In this document: positions 10,921 through 24,798 of the stretch, piece by piece | How the letters are laid out: every line of letters begins with the position of its first letter | Position numbering within the stretch: position 1 is the stretch's first letter | Assembly (NCBI GenBank): GCA_006538405.1 | Contig: BJKQ01000004.1 | Coordinates: 1,054,001-1,118,000, forward strand | Direction of reading: 5' to 3' | DNA length: 64,000 nucleotides | From: Hansfordia pulvinata | Lineage: Eukaryota; Ascomycota; Sordariomycetes; Xylariales | Notes under the pieces: generated by a model | Told to the model about the DNA's origin: nothing | Databases searched by the model: none | What the model saw: the letters and a program-made list of their open reading frames with translations, nothing else | Translations under genes and position numbers: made by a program

Positions 10921-13900
10921 CGGATGGGGCTGGAATGCTGGTGCTGCTAGCTACTGGTCTGCCTGGTCTGCCTGGCCTCCCTGTCTCTACCCCGCATCAT
11001 TAGCCGAAAGCTGACGGGCGAATCGCAGGCGGCGAGACCTGGCCATCCTCCATGATAGGCAACGCAAAGCCTGCCAGATCTGCTCTGAGGCAAGGCGATC
11101 AGCGTTAGCCCACCCTCTCCGCAGCACTTCCGGTGCTCCCCCCCACGCACCCTAAACCTAGTCCTGTGGCTCCGTAGATAGGTGATTGTTTTTTTGAGTT
11201 TTTCTTAGGACATGGCATAACATAAGCGCCCAGTGCCCGCACACGTCACGCGAGTCAGACAGACGTTTGTCCTCCTGCTCGCCTTGGCGGCCTGCCTGCC
11301 TGCCTGCCTGCTTGCTTGCCTGTCTCTCTGTGCGGCCATCTTCGCCACGGCCGCCGTCCCTCCGCGAAAGGCAGGGGCTGATCAAGCTGTCGCTCACAGC
11401 CCACATCCCCGGACTCGACTAGCTGTTCTCCAAGCTCGAGCGCGCTTGTCCAGGCGCTATCCCCCAGACTTGCAGCCTGGGCGGCGCGCCAATAGTGAAG
11501 CCGGCACCACCAGTCAGTAACACCCTCTCACGACTCAACGAGCATCGTGCTGAGAGCCAAGTGAAACCTAGGTAGGTAGCCTGACCCAGCGCAACCGCTT
11601 TGCTAGCGACCTCGAGAATGTGGCACGAGGCGGTGGTGGTGTGAGGGACACCAGGCGCGGCGGAGCGAGCAAACAGCAGCAAGAGTCCCATGCCAGGTTG
11701 AGCCGGCCCCCGTCGTGCGATTTAACCGCCCTCATCACGCGGTGGTAATGGGCAGAATACCCGCAGATTGTCCCGCGATGCTCAAACGACCTGTATTCCC
11801 CCACAATGCGGATGATAGAACGAGTATGACACGGCGCCAGCGTGCAGGTCGTCGAGCGCGAGCAGTGTGATCCGAGTACTCGTATGCCGGGTCGCGCGCA
11901 ACGCAGGCCAACTGCGCGCCGCCGCCGACCCCAGTCAGCGTGCCGCCAAACGAGATGACGGGCTGCCGACCCCGCGTTCGCGTCCAACGCGGTACGTGAG
12001 GTACTCATGATACGGGGTGGTGGTGGTGGTGGGCAGGCTGCGGAGCTAGTGATCAATGGATTTCAGTCCGCCCGAGAACCTCCAAACCCATTAACGAGAG
12101 TACGTATCCATCCTAGCAGTATTCGAAAAGCCCGGTGCTCGTCCTCCCGTACGCGGCACACGCAGGGGCACCAGTGCTCGCAGGTCGCGACAGGGGAACG
12201 CAGCGGGCGCCGCACCAGTCTGCATCCACTTAAGAACGCGGCGCGTCCGGCTCTTTGACGAGAGTGGTGCGTTTTTGAGAGTTGTTTGGCTTTCTCCAGG
12301 TGACATCGCGCCCGCACGCAGACGCTCGGGGGTTCGCTTCGGCCCCACCAAACGGCGCGGTGATATTGGACGTAGTAGTGTGACGGCAGGGGACAGCGGT
12401 GCGGCGGCAGGGTCCTACGAGTAAAAGGGTGCCAGCAAACGCTCTCGACCTTAGTTAGGTGATCCGTTTGCTCTTCATGAACCATCATGGTGATTATCGT
12501 GACCGTTGTTTGTCGCGGCGCACATACTCGTATGTGCCCATGTCGCTTTCGAGGTCGTCGTGGAGGGTATCCTCTACCTTAGGCATGCTGATGTATCGTG
12601 ACGGGTGATCCAAGACTCCGTCTACGAGCACGAGTACTCTACACAGTACGCAGTGGAGGGTCACTCATCCCCCGAATTGTAGACAGCGATAAATCGACTG
12701 GGACTTGCGAGACCACCTGGGCCTAGGCCTATCGCCAGAACCACTTGGTGGGCATGTGGTGATGGAACGGTTGTAAAGTAGGTCTGTACCCGGTACGAGT
12801 ACTCGCAGTACTCCGCGGTATGAGTATCAGCGGCAGCACCGGCGTCGCAGCCGGCACTCGTCGGAAGAAGCCTGGCGTCGTCGGAAGAAACGTCTGAAGT
12901 TCCGTAGGTGTGAACCCCCACTGCGAGTACACAGCTACCCCAAAGCCCACGCGAAATGAAGTAGTGGCAGCTTTTCGAAGCAGCCTTCCACGAGGCGTGG
13001 GCCGGGGTGGTGTGGTGCTAATCAAGCTAGCGGAACCCAGCGACGCGGACGGACCGCTAATGTATCGAAGATCTGCCCTCAATTGGGGGCGCTTCCTGGC
13101 TATTCATCACTTTTCTGTAGCGAATGGTGAGATGAAGCCCCCATTGCTTGCAGGGGCCCGGAAAGGACGGTGGTCGTCGTTCACGTGCCATGCGTGTGTA
13201 CCAGTGTCCGTCCACGCGCGCGCGTCTCTCTGTGTGTGTGTTTGTGCGTGTGTGCCCACCACTAACGCGGTGGGAGCAGAAGCACGGCTTTTGCTCGGTC
13301 ATCCCGGCGTCCTGGTCTGTGGCTGTCGTCGCCCTCTATTGTAATGAAAAAGGAAAAAGGCATGAAATTGGCAGCTCGGAATTGAGGAAAATTTGCCCTC
13401 CCCGCTGATGGGGTCCGACGTTCTTTCGATACGGCCCCGATGGCTCGATCGCCACGTTTTCCGTCGCAATAGACCTCTGTTGATCGGGGAAGAATGCCCT
13501 TCGACGCCACACAACACGAACCGCCAGGCTGCCCGCGTGGTGCGTAGTGTGGCCGATGCTTAGCTAGCCGCGGCGGGCTCCGGGCCTTGGGCGCGACGGT
13601 CATTGCGCTTTTGGTCCTGACACGGTCGGGACTCATAAACAACGTCCTGCCATTGTTTTCATTGTTTTGGGTAGGCAGACTGCCGGCCGACGCGGACCAC
13701 CAAGCGCCACGGGCAACCTTGGAAATCCTCCACTCCACTCCATTGATAATTCCCATCCAACGCCCAGCTGGCGACTGAAGAACCGCACGAGTATCCGTAG
13801 TGCTCCTCGTACCCGGATCTAGGTCCACGGCCCGGCGGAGAAGAATCGCTTTGTGTGAACGAGGCCATCCACGCTGCGGCTCCACTAGACGGATTGTCGG

Positions 13901-14903
13901 ACGATGAAAAGCTCACTGTCGCGTGTAGCCAATGGTGCATCGAGGAATCACTCTCTGTTCAGCGCTCGTGCTGCGCACAGCACACGCCAGCTGAACGCGA
14001 CCATGCCAGCGCCTCGCCTGGCCTGTGTACAAGTCGCGTATGTGCTGGTGAGTGGACGACGCAGCGAGGTCAATGCCTGTCATGAAAGCCTACGAGCAAT
14101 CGTCCCCACCTCGCTGGTCAGGATGAAGCCTGCAATCAGGTAGCCAGAGTGTTTTTTGTGCCCATACCCTACCACGTCTACGGAGTACTCGTACCGAGTA
14201 CTCGAACGTGTCCCCGCATAGCGAGGCGACTGCTCCGCTGATGGACGGGGTCCAGATCCTGGCGAACATCCAAGCCACGGTAGCCCGGAGCAGGGTTGGG
14301 AACTGGGTAAATAGAGACCGGTGACACAGATAGATTAAAAATCACAAGTGAGTGTGAGTCTGGGGAGATTTACTGGTGATCTAGACAGCGCCTCAATCGT
14401 CATTGACTGTGAAGCCGGAGAATGGCGTGCGAGTGCAGATGAAGCTGGGTCAGCTCTGCTTGTAAGGGAAGTCGTAGAAGCGAGTCGGTGGTCTCGGGCT
14501 TCGAATTCGAATGCAAATGGAACAGGCCGCTGCGCCGCTCTCAGCCCCTCTCTCAGCCTGCGCGCATCAGACCAGACGCACGCGCCAGACGGCGGGTCGA
14601 GGCGTGTCGTGCGGTGGCCCCCTATTGCGCTGTGCTGTTCCCCCTGTGTGGTGCAGCTTGATCGGATCGATGGTTCACGCGTATGACGGCTCGCGCCTGT
14701 GGCCTCACGGATGGCTCACCACAGCGAGTTCGCAGTGCAGACGGACAGAGAGCGGCGCAGGGGGACCAACGTCGCGCCACCGAGTGGCACGCTGTGGCGG
14801 ATGCCCGTCCGTACGCAGCCTCTCCTGTGGTTCTGATCCAGACGCTCATCATGCCATCCATGCTGGGGCGTGGCGTGGATAGCTGACTGGCTGGTACTGG
14901 CTT

Positions 14904-14927
14904 GTGGTGGTGGTGGTGGTGGTGGTG
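14904..14927. repeat. (GGT)8 trinucleotide microsatellite
   Basis: Eight GGT units in intergenic DNA. Comparable shorter tracts occur at 12014-12033 and 18064-18094. Confidence 0.93.
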
Positions 14928-17900
14928 TCGTGAAGCTGGGAATAGGGGCGCAGGGGGGGAAAGCGTCAGGGGTGCAGGTGGCCGTTCAGCGCTAGGGCCT
15001 ATAAAGGTCAAGCGCCAGGAACACAGCAGCGATTGGGTCGCGACAGCCGGCCGATCGGCGCAATATTTCCAGGGATGGGGTGGCATTATCGCCAACTGCC
15101 ACCAACCGAAGTGGAGGGTGGTGCCCAAAAATCAGCTGTCCAGGCCCTGGAGTGCGGATGCTAAGTACGGGTACTTCCATCTGTCGGGCGCGTCGATTGT
15201 GTCGGGGCTCTCGTCTCGTTAGGTGGTACATTGTTGACCTGACTGGTGTCTGGTGCGGTACCCCTATGAGCACCCAATTCATTGTTCTGGGATCTCTCCG
15301 AAGTCGACCTGAGGAAGTTCGTGCGAGTTCCCCCCAGCTCATCAGTGCCTGGCGCGTCGGCGCGGGGGCACCTACCTCTGCACTTATTACAGATTGTACG
15401 CATCATGGACTTTTATGTGTCCACCGGTTCTGCGTCCCGTCGAGAGATTCCGACGAGAGGGGAGGCCCTCTTTGGCGGATTAGACGGCCGCTGAGATTGA
15501 GCCGCGACCCTTGTGGGACGCCCCTGCCTGCTCCGCCGAGAGCCTCGATTCTTTTTGCCCTGCCCGTCGACAATCGTAGGCGGGCACATGAGCAGCTTTT
15601 TGTGTACTCGTACGAGCATTGGAATAGGCGACATCCATGGCGATACTCTACTCGTGGCTTGATCCTCCCCGATCAGATCCGCCATCTGCAGGGTTAGCAC
15701 AGGGACACCCTTTGTAGGCTGCAATGCGGTCGTTGCCACCGTCACGTTGTAGGCTCAGCTCATCGTCGCCAAAGTTTCCCTCACAAGCACCACCAGCCCC
15801 CGCGCGGCATCCCGCCCGTGCCTCCCTGAAAAGAGGCTCACATCTGCGTGACTTGCAATCATCAAGCGCGGATGCTCGAGGCTCGGCCGCGTCCTCTGGA
15901 CTCTGGTCTGCGTGCGATCTGTCAAGTCGCCCACCGCGGCCGTCGCGCACAAATGTCTCGCCAGGGATGCCCGTCCGTGAGGGGCCGGCCCGCGTGTTAC
16001 CAGAGTCTCTCTGCTTGCCCGAATCGTCTGTCGAGAGGACGATTGAGGGGTGTCAGAAGCAAATATCCCCTGGCTCGATCGGTGTCTGAGACAGACGGGG
16101 ATACTCAGCAGGGGGGCCCCGGGGCAAAAAAAGAAGAATTTTAGTAGAAGAAGCAAAGGCCAGAATCAAAGAAGGGCTGCCTGCCCATTCAACTAAGTTT
16201 GAGTACGGATACAGAGTCCTCCCGAGTTTTGCTCCAGCGAGTGCGAACGACATGTCAACTACATCCATGGGTTTTGGCTGGTGCCGCTTGTGCTTCCGAC
16301 GGGCGCATCCTGAACCCATACTCCGAACTCGGCAAGTGTCATAGGAGGTACAAAGTAGTGCGAACAGCACCATTTTCGAAGCCAAAAAGGCGAAACAGCG
16401 ATCCAGCCCTACCGGACGCTAGCAAGTCAACTCGGTCCGTCCACAACACACGCGCCACGAGCAAGGGAGCACTTCGTCCGAAGGGAAGTTTGTCAAAGTA
16501 AACAAGAATGTCGCGACTGGGCTCCACGTGTTTCTGACTCGCTAGAACGTCTCCTACCTTCTGCGCTTTGGCAACCTCTGAGCTGAGGAACCCCGCACGC
16601 GTTCGTCTGATCCGAGTGGGAAGGTTTGGAGTCATGTCAGATGGGTCGACCTCCGAGCGCCCGAAGCTGAGGGGTTCCTGCTGCCCTTCTTTGCAAGAAA
16701 AGAATACAGACACAGAACAGCCCCGGCGGTCTCCAGTTTTGCGAGCACGAGCGCTGGGCTCTCTCGATAGAAAGTGACGGGCGTTGCCATATAAGAGTAC
16801 ATGTTCGTACCATACCGCTGTCGCAGGTTGTCGGCTCTGGGCCGGGGGGAAGGGGAGAGCTTTGCTTTTTGGCCAATTTCGGAGTTGGCCTTCTCAGCTG
16901 GCAATAAGCGACACGGGAGGACGCGCAGCGACAGCGGCCGGCCGCGGTGAGCAACAGACAAATGCATGTGGTTTCGACCCAATTACTCGTAACCCCATCG
17001 CGTGATGCATTGTCCAGTCCTGACGGCTGGCTTGAAGCAGGCGATCGCCGCGGGTTTGGACCCTCGGCGAGCAAGAGGATGAAGTGGTCGGCCGCAACAA
17101 CACGAGTCGGCCATGTTGATCCACTGGCGCTGCTGGTCGAGTCCTACGAGTATACTCGAAGAGGGTTTGTGTGACTGAAACACAAAGGAACAACATGCAC
17201 GCAGCCGAACTCATCTTGTCTCTTGTCTCTGCGCGTGGCCAGCCTCACGGAGGAGTCTGTTGCCATGTTCATCGGACAGAGCCAAAACAAGATGCGGCGT
17301 GGCTTGCTCATCCTGCGGTCCGTACTCTCGGCCAGACCAATCTCGAGCACTTACGCAATGACAGTGATTGAGAGGACGAACCAGCAGGCTGGGGATGGCC
17401 GACATGGGGGTTCCCCACATCTCTCAGAGAGACCAGGCCGGCGACGCTTGCTTCCGTGAAAAAGCAGCATCTTGACCAGAACTGCTCCAAAGCAGGATGA
17501 TCATCCCGGGAGCCACTCATCAGACGACGTCGCACGCGATCGATCGGGCGTGCTGACGGCGCGCTCGTCACGGCCGAGAGGAGAAGAGCTGCACCCGCGC
17601 CCGCACTCCGTCCTCCGTCTCGCTCGTAGAGGGCTACGGCACTTGCAGGTGCGAGACAAACCCAAGACATGTCCCTGACACGTCCAAGGCCAACTAGTAG
17701 GTAGTCGTGTGTATCACCAGTCAGGGCCCGTCTGATCTCGCCGAACGATTACTCGTCTCGTGCATGGCTTCTCTGTGGGTTGTGTGCGAGCTGGTGTCGC
17801 GGTCCACCCTGGCCAAACCCCTATCGAAGCCGAAGCCTGATGAACCTCTGAACACAACAAGGGGTACGAGTACAGGGACCAGCAGACGACCGGAGAACGG

Positions 17901-18700
17901 CGTCGCCCGGGCGGCTATACCCCTTTTGGGAGAGTAGTGAGAGACTGACTTGGCAGGGTTAACGCCCCTCCCTTGGTGTGATGGCATACTCGTACGCGTA
18001 GGTTCCTGGACGAGTACAGCGTCTACGAACATGGGTGCCTTTACCCGCGTGGCGCGTTCTTCGGTGGTGGTGGTAGTGGTGGTGGTGGTGGTGACAGGGG
18101 CAGATTGGAAATGCATCCCATGTGTGACCTTGCTAGATGGTGAAAATACATCCATCCATGTGTACGAGTACTCCTGGAAGCTCTAGATACACCCCCCTCC
18201 TTTCGTCGGGCACTCAGGTTGCCCCTCGCCCCTGTCCTCACAACGCCTCTCCGGCCGAGCTTGGCGCTCTCAAACCCACTAATTTTTACTTTTCTCTTTT
18301 TCTTTTCTTCCCAGTTTTCTGTCTAGCCTTAGCCGGGGGGCCCAGCTCCACCCCAGCAGAGGTACCTGACCGGCCTGCCGCCCCTCCGCCGGTGCTAAGA
18401 TACAGTAGCCGGCACACTTGCGAGTGCTACCCGGGAGCTACGCGGTACTACCTGCAGGCCGGACCGCCAGCGGGCAGCGGCGCGTCGTGTGTGGGCAGAC
18501 TATCCTCTCCCCTAATCTCATCAGGCACGGGTATTGACTGGGTGTGCTACCCGCGTACGAGTACCTGTTCGCGTGTGCTCGTTCTGGGCACATGTACCTA
18601 ATAACCTCCAGTACCTTCAAACTGCTACCGTGGACGAGACTGTAGTGACCTGGCTGCTGTGCGACTGCCACTGCGACTGAGCGCCGCGGTAGCACCTGCC

Positions 18701-19466
18701 GTGCTCGCATCCACTGTCCAGCAGTGTACGAGTACTTGTACCTTCCAAATCATCCACACAGACACACACACACGCACACCCCTGCGCCCACGCCCACGCC
18801 CACGTTCACGGCCCATGTAAGGTCCTTCTTCTGCCGCTGCCGCCGCCACCACAACCTCCTCGACCGTTACCACCACCACCACCGCGACCTCGACCGACCT
18901 CAACCCTCCTCCTCGTCTCCGACCTGGACCTGGCTGACCCCCATTCATTCTCTCCTTTCCTCACAACCCAGCAAAAGCAACAACCTCAATCCTTTCCACC
19001 AACTCACCACAGTCATTCCTTGAAATAATCTACACTACCACCTGTCTGGCACGGTCCATTGCCATTCATTCCCCTCCACACTGTCTCGGCGACCACTACT
19101 CGAATCACTCCTATACTCCAGCTCAATATCGTCCCGCCCGCACCGTCGACAGCGCCGCAAGAGTTGCCAACAGCTCGCCCCCAACACTGTACCGCTCGGC
19201 ACATTGCCAACATATCTGCCGATATCAGCCAGCACTGAGAATTCTTCAACGACGACTGCAAGCAGCCCACAACAACGCGACCACCACATTGGCCCGTGAT
19301 CCACGCCCGCGTCTCGATTCTTTCAAACTGCCCATGGCAAACACCCCCGACCAGGATAGCCACTGAGAAAGCCTCGATCCAAGCTTCACCCCGCCTGCGC
19401 CAGTAAAACTTGCCCGTCGACATTTTCTCTCGGTTCACGTGACCCGGCTCACCAACAACCGCCGTC
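18701..19466 (+). promoter_or_regulatory. Pyrimidine-rich promoter/5' leader region of the 19467 gene
   Basis: From about 18740 the plus strand becomes strongly C/CT/CA-rich (CACACA, CCCACGCCCACG, then CCACCACCACC and CTCCTCCTCG), ending CACCAACAACCGCCGTC before ATG at 19467. Such CT-rich leaders are common upstream of fungal genes with long 5' UTRs. A GTACGAGTAC word lies at 18726-18735. No TATA box is evident. Confidence 0.5.
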
Positions 19467-22400
19467 ATGAACCGCTTCAGGGCCAAGAAGAAGGGAGGCA
19501 AGGAAGAGATGGCCCCGCGACCCTCGCAGGACTCGGAGTCTGTGAGCGGTTTCAACCCCTTTCGCAAGTCCAAGAAGACGCCAGAGGCTGAGAAGCCCGA
19601 CCTGGACCTGTCTTCAGCTTTGCCCTCCAACGATGACTTCCGCACTAGTCTGCTGATGTCTGGGCTCTCCGCCCGCTTCTCCATGCTGCGAGAGCAGGAC
19701 GATCCGGGCAGCAAGATTGGAAAAGCCAGCGATGACAGCGTTCTGTACCCGCGCCGCCAGTCCAGATTGGACTTTGGTAACATGCGGGATCTTGGAGACA
19801 TCTCTGAGGTCGATTCTATCAAGCTTCCCCCGTCCATCGGTCGAGGCAACTCGTTCCACTCCGGTAATGACACCGATTCCATCACTGGCTCCAGCATCAT
19901 GGGCCGTGCGAAACCGACAGAAGGCAACAACTTGTTTGGTGGCCGCCAGAAGATTTACAAGATTCCCGTCGGTGCCGACTCATCTCGGACCATTGGCGGC
20001 GGCGGTGGCATGGGTGGTCGCGCTCTATACGATGACGACGTTGCCTCGTCGGCCTTCCAGAAGTGGAGGCAGGCCGAGAAGGGCCGCGGCTCCCCCTCTC
20101 AAGATGACGACGATGAATCCACTGGCAGACAGTCGGGTGAGGGTTATGCTGACTCGCAACGAGATGAGTCTCCCTACCTCAACAGCTGGAACCGCAAGCG
20201 CGAGACTTCGTCCACAACCTCGTCGATCCCATCTATGGCTCGCAACTCGACAGCTGCCACCTCGGTTGCATCTTCACAGCCAGCGCCGTCGCTCAAGGAC
20301 GGGCAGTTTCCCGGTCCTCATACATCCGTCAGCTCAGCCTCCGGTCTGGACAAGAGTGTCTCTAGGGCCCGAAGACTGTATGAAACCGGCCTCAGCAACG
20401 ACCTTCACGAGCACCAAACATCTGCTCTGTCTCGCATCGACACGCTGTCCAGGCAGCGCACCCTTGGTGGTTCGCGGACACCTGAATCGCGCAACTCGCC
20501 GTCTCCAACCATAGCTGGTTTTCTTGAGCGATCTACGAGTGACCGGAAGCTTCTGGCAAAGGCCAGCGCCCCTAATCTCCGGTCTATGAGCCCTCCTGCA
20601 AGTGCTTCTGCCACCGTGCCGCCGGAGCACACCTTCCGGGCCCCTAGCGCTGGCGAGAGCCGAGTCAACTCGCCCCTCAGCCCTCCTGTCAGCGAGTCTG
20701 AGGACACCTCCTTCATGTCTATCGGGCCCAACGATAAGGGAAAGGCCACTGCTCTCGGCGTGTTCCAGCGACCCGCTCAGGCCTACGACGAATCCAGATA
20801 CGCTCAGCGCCAGATCCAGCTCAACCAAGGTCGCGACACCCCCATTCTTGGAAGACGACCCGACTCCAACGCCTCTTCAAACGAAGCGCGATCTCGATCT
20901 TGCTCGTCCTCCCGGAAGCAGACGCCGGAGAGATCCATGTCGACTGCCATAGTTCCTGAGGAAGAGGCAGGTTCTTTTCTGCTTGGGGAAGAATCGGAAG
21001 ATGCTTCTTCGCCTGTCAACTCCAGGCCGTCGCTCGGCCCCAGTCGCCCGTCCGACAACGAGCACCCAGCTTTCCGTGCTGCTGTTCCCTTGTCTGTAGT
21101 TACCCAGCCTGCCGACGAGAATACCGAGGACTCTGGTGTGCCTGCTCAAAAAGGCCCATCTGCCAGTGACTCGCCGACACTTGGTCCTACTTCGGGCCTG
21201 AGCGGCATGGTGCGCCAGCACCTGCGAGGAGACAGCAACGCTTCTTCCATCTATGGGGGTGCGCCACCAACTGGTGATCTCGATTCCCAATTCCCGCGGG
21301 ACACGGACGACTTGACGACCGACGCGAACCCTTACTCCAAAGCGGACCCCAATCAGGACTGGGATCTCGACTTCGATGGCGCTGAGTCCATTGCAGAGCC
21401 CATGGAGCCGACCGCAGACAGCCAAATTCACGAAGCAGAAACCCTTCAACCCCAGACTGTGGCCTCTCCGACAAGCCCCAGCGACGAGTTTGCCAGCAGA
21501 CTTGCGGACGGTGCCCGCCGAGTGCGGGAGAGGTTGACCTCCTATGTCGAATCCGACAGTCGCTCGACATCGCCCTGCCCTATGCCTGAAAACCTAGACC
21601 ACCATGAGGCACAGCCCCCTCTCCCACCACCGACTGGCCTCGGCATTGTCCGTCCCAAGGGAAGCTTTGGCTCTCTTGCCGAGCGTGGACGGGACCCTGC
21701 TTCCTCCAAGGCCATGAAGATGCTGGGTCTCGGATCGCGAGGCCAATCCCCCACTGGGGTCAAGAACGAGCCGCTTTCTTCAGCTTACGAGCACATGAAG
21801 GAAGCCGAGAGGACTCCTGCGCAGCCTCAGGATGGTGGCCGTGACTCCCGTAACGGTCCCCCCTCTGCTGATTCCGGTGCTGGGCTTCGAGCTTTCAGAC
21901 AGGCTCGCCGCGACAACCGCCGCATGAAGGATCAAGAGAACATGACGAGGCGTCAGCAAGTCAGGCAAAGCCCCCTTCCAGCTCTGATGCTTCCAACCAC
22001 CCTCAAGGCCATGGTCATTTCGCTGGCGACAGGTTCGACCACTCTCACCGCGCTCAGAACCCGCGCATGGCCAGAGACGGCTCCGCCCAGAGCAACTACC
22101 AGTCTCACGCACAGTACAGCTCCGACCGCGACAGGAGTGGCTCCGATTCGAGCAACGGAGGCCGATCTGTCAGCGGATCACACCGTGCTCTGCAAAGCCC
22201 TTTCCACGGAAGCTTCAGTCGGGAGGCCAGCCCCCAGGGGCGTGCGCAGGGCATGAGGCCCGCCATGCCTGGGCCTGACTACAGGAGGTCTCCTGCTATG
22301 CCATCCCCAGGCTACCCCAGGCAATCTCCCAGAGGCGCCCACCCCGAGGATTATCCAGTCCGAGCACGAGGCATGGAGTCTGGCCAACCATCCCCACTCC

Positions 22401-22830
22401 ACACCAATCAATCGCCCATGATGGGATCCGGTCCCAACACGCCCAGCAACGCTGCTTATTCGCCTAACAGATCTGGACCTTACCCTCCGGGCTCTTCCCC
22501 TAATGGTTCGCGTAGCCAGTCTCGCTCGGGCAGCCGGACCGGGTTCCACGCACCTCCAGTCCCGCCCATCAACCCCGAAGGCGTCCCGATGAGGTTCAGC
22601 CCAAGCCAATGCCTCCAGGTGTTTCCAGCCGCGTCGCAGAAGCACGCAACGCTTTTGCTGCCAACGATGAAGACGAGAGACGACTCCGCAAGGGCCATGA
22701 TCTTCCCAACTTCAACCAGCGACCGTCTGGCCAGGCTTTGCCTGTCAACCTTGGCCCTCCGGCGTCCAGAAGTGTGGTTACCCAGAGCCTCAGCCGGCCG
22801 AACTCGGGCTTGCCTGGCGGCATGATTTAA
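19467..22830 (+). CDS. Long disordered conserved fungal protein, two frame breaks
   Basis: ATG at 19467 and TAA at 22828-22830, about 1121 residues if two single bases are restored. The start MNRFRAKKKGGKEE, then ALPSNDDFRTSLLMSGLSARF, SMLREQDDPGSKIGKASDDS and NLFGGRQKIYKIPV, are conserved blocks I recall from uncharacterised Pezizomycotina proteins. The rest is Ser/Pro/Gly/Arg-rich and probably unstructured, with a basic RRDNRRMKDQENMTRRQ segment near residue 815 and an RVAEARNAFAANDEDERR segment close to the C-terminus. I know of no catalytic domain. The first frame runs to about 21965, a second covers about 21970-22585, and a third runs to the stop. Both changes need one extra base and both sit at C runs (CCCCC at 21970-21975, CCC at about 22586). 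No convincing introns explain them. Function unknown. Confidence 0.75.
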
Positions 22831-24798
22831 GCTCTGGGTCTTTTCATTTTCTCATTTTGCATTCTGGCAGGCTTTTGGGAGATATAACGACGATAACGAC
22901 TCCTCGAACAGAGGCTCTGGATTTCTTTGTTTCGATTCGCAGCACAGGCGAGGTCCCTGACTTTCTTCTCAACATGGTCTGAAGATTGACCCGCAGCTAT
23001 GCCTAAGATAATGGGCTGGGTCCACCCTCGACCGACATGATACCGAAATTTCTACCTCTGGACCTTTGGGCTGGCCTGAGGCAATTGAAGCGTTTTCGGT
23101 GTAAAAAGGCGTACACGACGACAGGGTCTGTCACCACATTGCTCGCACTTGTTTTCCTTTATTTCTTCGAAGCACCCAGAATGCTTCCCGCTGATTATAT
23201 GTGCTCATTCCCGAGTACGAGATTGCCGGTCTGCATAAGAGTCCAGGGTGTACCATGACACTGAGACCGCGGGCTTCCTCTTCATCTTCCAAATTTTCCT
23301 GTTGTATACCCGAAGCACGTCTTCTTACTATCTACTACATAGTGTTTAAACCTTGTCAGCAATAGCAGGTAAATCCAAAAGTAATGTCGAATAAGTCTTG
23401 TGGCGCGCTCGCAGGTGTCTGGTACGGGTCGATAGCTGGAGTTGTCAGCACAGATCCTTGGTACCAAGTTTTGAATGATCGGTACTGCTGGTGTGTCTCC
23501 ACGTTTTTCTCTTACCAGGCCCGCGATCCGATCCATTGCTGTTTCCCTCACCCTTTCCCCGAGGAAGCGGCACCATGAGAACCAGAGAAGAGAAGACTGT
23601 ATTCAGGACGGCCTGATAAGTTGGGCGGTACTACCTGGACCACACTCGTAAGAACCCCTCTTTTCCCGCCTCACTGTCTATCTCAGTGATGCGATTGCGA
23701 GGTCCGCAACGGGCTCTAACCTTGACGACACAGGCTGGCTCTTCGGCGACGGGTGTCCAATTTCGAGCTCTTCAACTTGTTTTCTGCCTCTAGCCAGGCG
23801 CGCCAGGTCAAGACCAGTCAAAGGACTGACGGCAAGCAGCCTAGACTAATCATCCGGCTTCCACACTTTTCAAAAAAGGTACCTTGCGTTTCGCTGTTTC
23901 ATGTCACCTACATTCTTCTACATGAACCACCCGTCTCCGAACCGAGGTTTGGTCTCAATCATCACACTTTCCGACCTTGACCAAGTAGCACGACCTCCCA
24001 TTTCACTACTACCCCTTGACCGCGTGAGTAGATCCCAAGATTTGTCCAAATCGGTGGATGGGACGTGCACTCTGATCCTGCTCCCTGCATTGACACTCAA
24101 TCGGTCACCTGTGTAGCCTATCTCTCACAGCTGCCAAGCCTTGGTCTGGCTTCCATTCTCCTTCCACCTCTCAGAATCTATTTCTCAGATTTCGTACACT
24201 CACCACTAACTCTCCTTGCCTGCCCACTCGCTAGGCTTGGTCGGTACTTCCCTGCGCGTGAAATCACCCTCACCTATCACCCTACCCAGCAACACATTCC
24301 TTTCCGAAGCCCCACACGTACTTGCATCAACCGATTTCACCAAAAAGAAGTCTCGTCATGTCCGGAGGCTAGCGATCTCATCAACATCATTCAGGGAGAA
24401 TAGTCACGACTCACCAATATTTGCGGTCTTAGTTGCCTCTGGAAGGTGAGTACCCCATTCCATCTTACGCTATTCTCAGAGGCCCTTCCTCCTTCGCCTT
24501 CCTTCTCTTCTCTCATTCTGGAATACAGTAACGGCTCGCGCGTGGTCCTCTCAGAGCGTATAGAAGCATTCGCTCGGCATCACGCAGTCTCTGTCACTCC
24601 TCGCTCCCCTTGCTCAGTTCCCCGGCCGGCAATCATTGTCGCCTAAGCTAATCGCAAAGGCATTTCAGCACCCCTTCTGCTTTCCCTGAAGCTTGGCATG
24701 AGCTCAGCTGCCATTCTCACGCACGGCTCATCACACTCTCACGTGGAAGACTACATCGATCGGCCGTGCCCTCTACAATCTAAAATACTCTGGCTCTC
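22831..24798. other. Intergenic region and probable leader of the GTPase gene
   Basis: About 2 kb has no convincing coding frame. It probably holds the 3' UTR of the disordered-protein gene and the promoter/5' UTR of the GTPase gene, with CT-rich stretches from about 24100. A GTGAGTACC donor-like site at 24447 could belong to a 5' UTR intron. No repeats of note. Confidence 0.5.

Larger units (their letters stand above)
10441..18700. other. Gene-poor region rich in microsatellites and palindromic TACGAGTA words
   Basis: About 8 kb has no recognisable gene on either strand. The longest open frames run through simple repeats or have random-looking composition. Notable content: (CA)n at 10875-10917, GGT tracts at 12014-12033, 14904-14927 and 18064-18094, and GTACGAGTAC/TACTCGTA words near 12534, 12624, 12792, 14182, 15605, 17144, 17863, 17987, 18161 and 18555. 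There are no transposase or reverse transcriptase motifs and no obvious AT-rich RIP signature. It could hold lncRNA or very short genes that I cannot see. Confidence 0.5.

Noticed and set aside
6968..19466. A relic transposon explaining the gene-poor stretch
   Set aside because: No terminal repeats, integrase, reverse transcriptase or transposase motifs, and no marked AT enrichment were found by eye.
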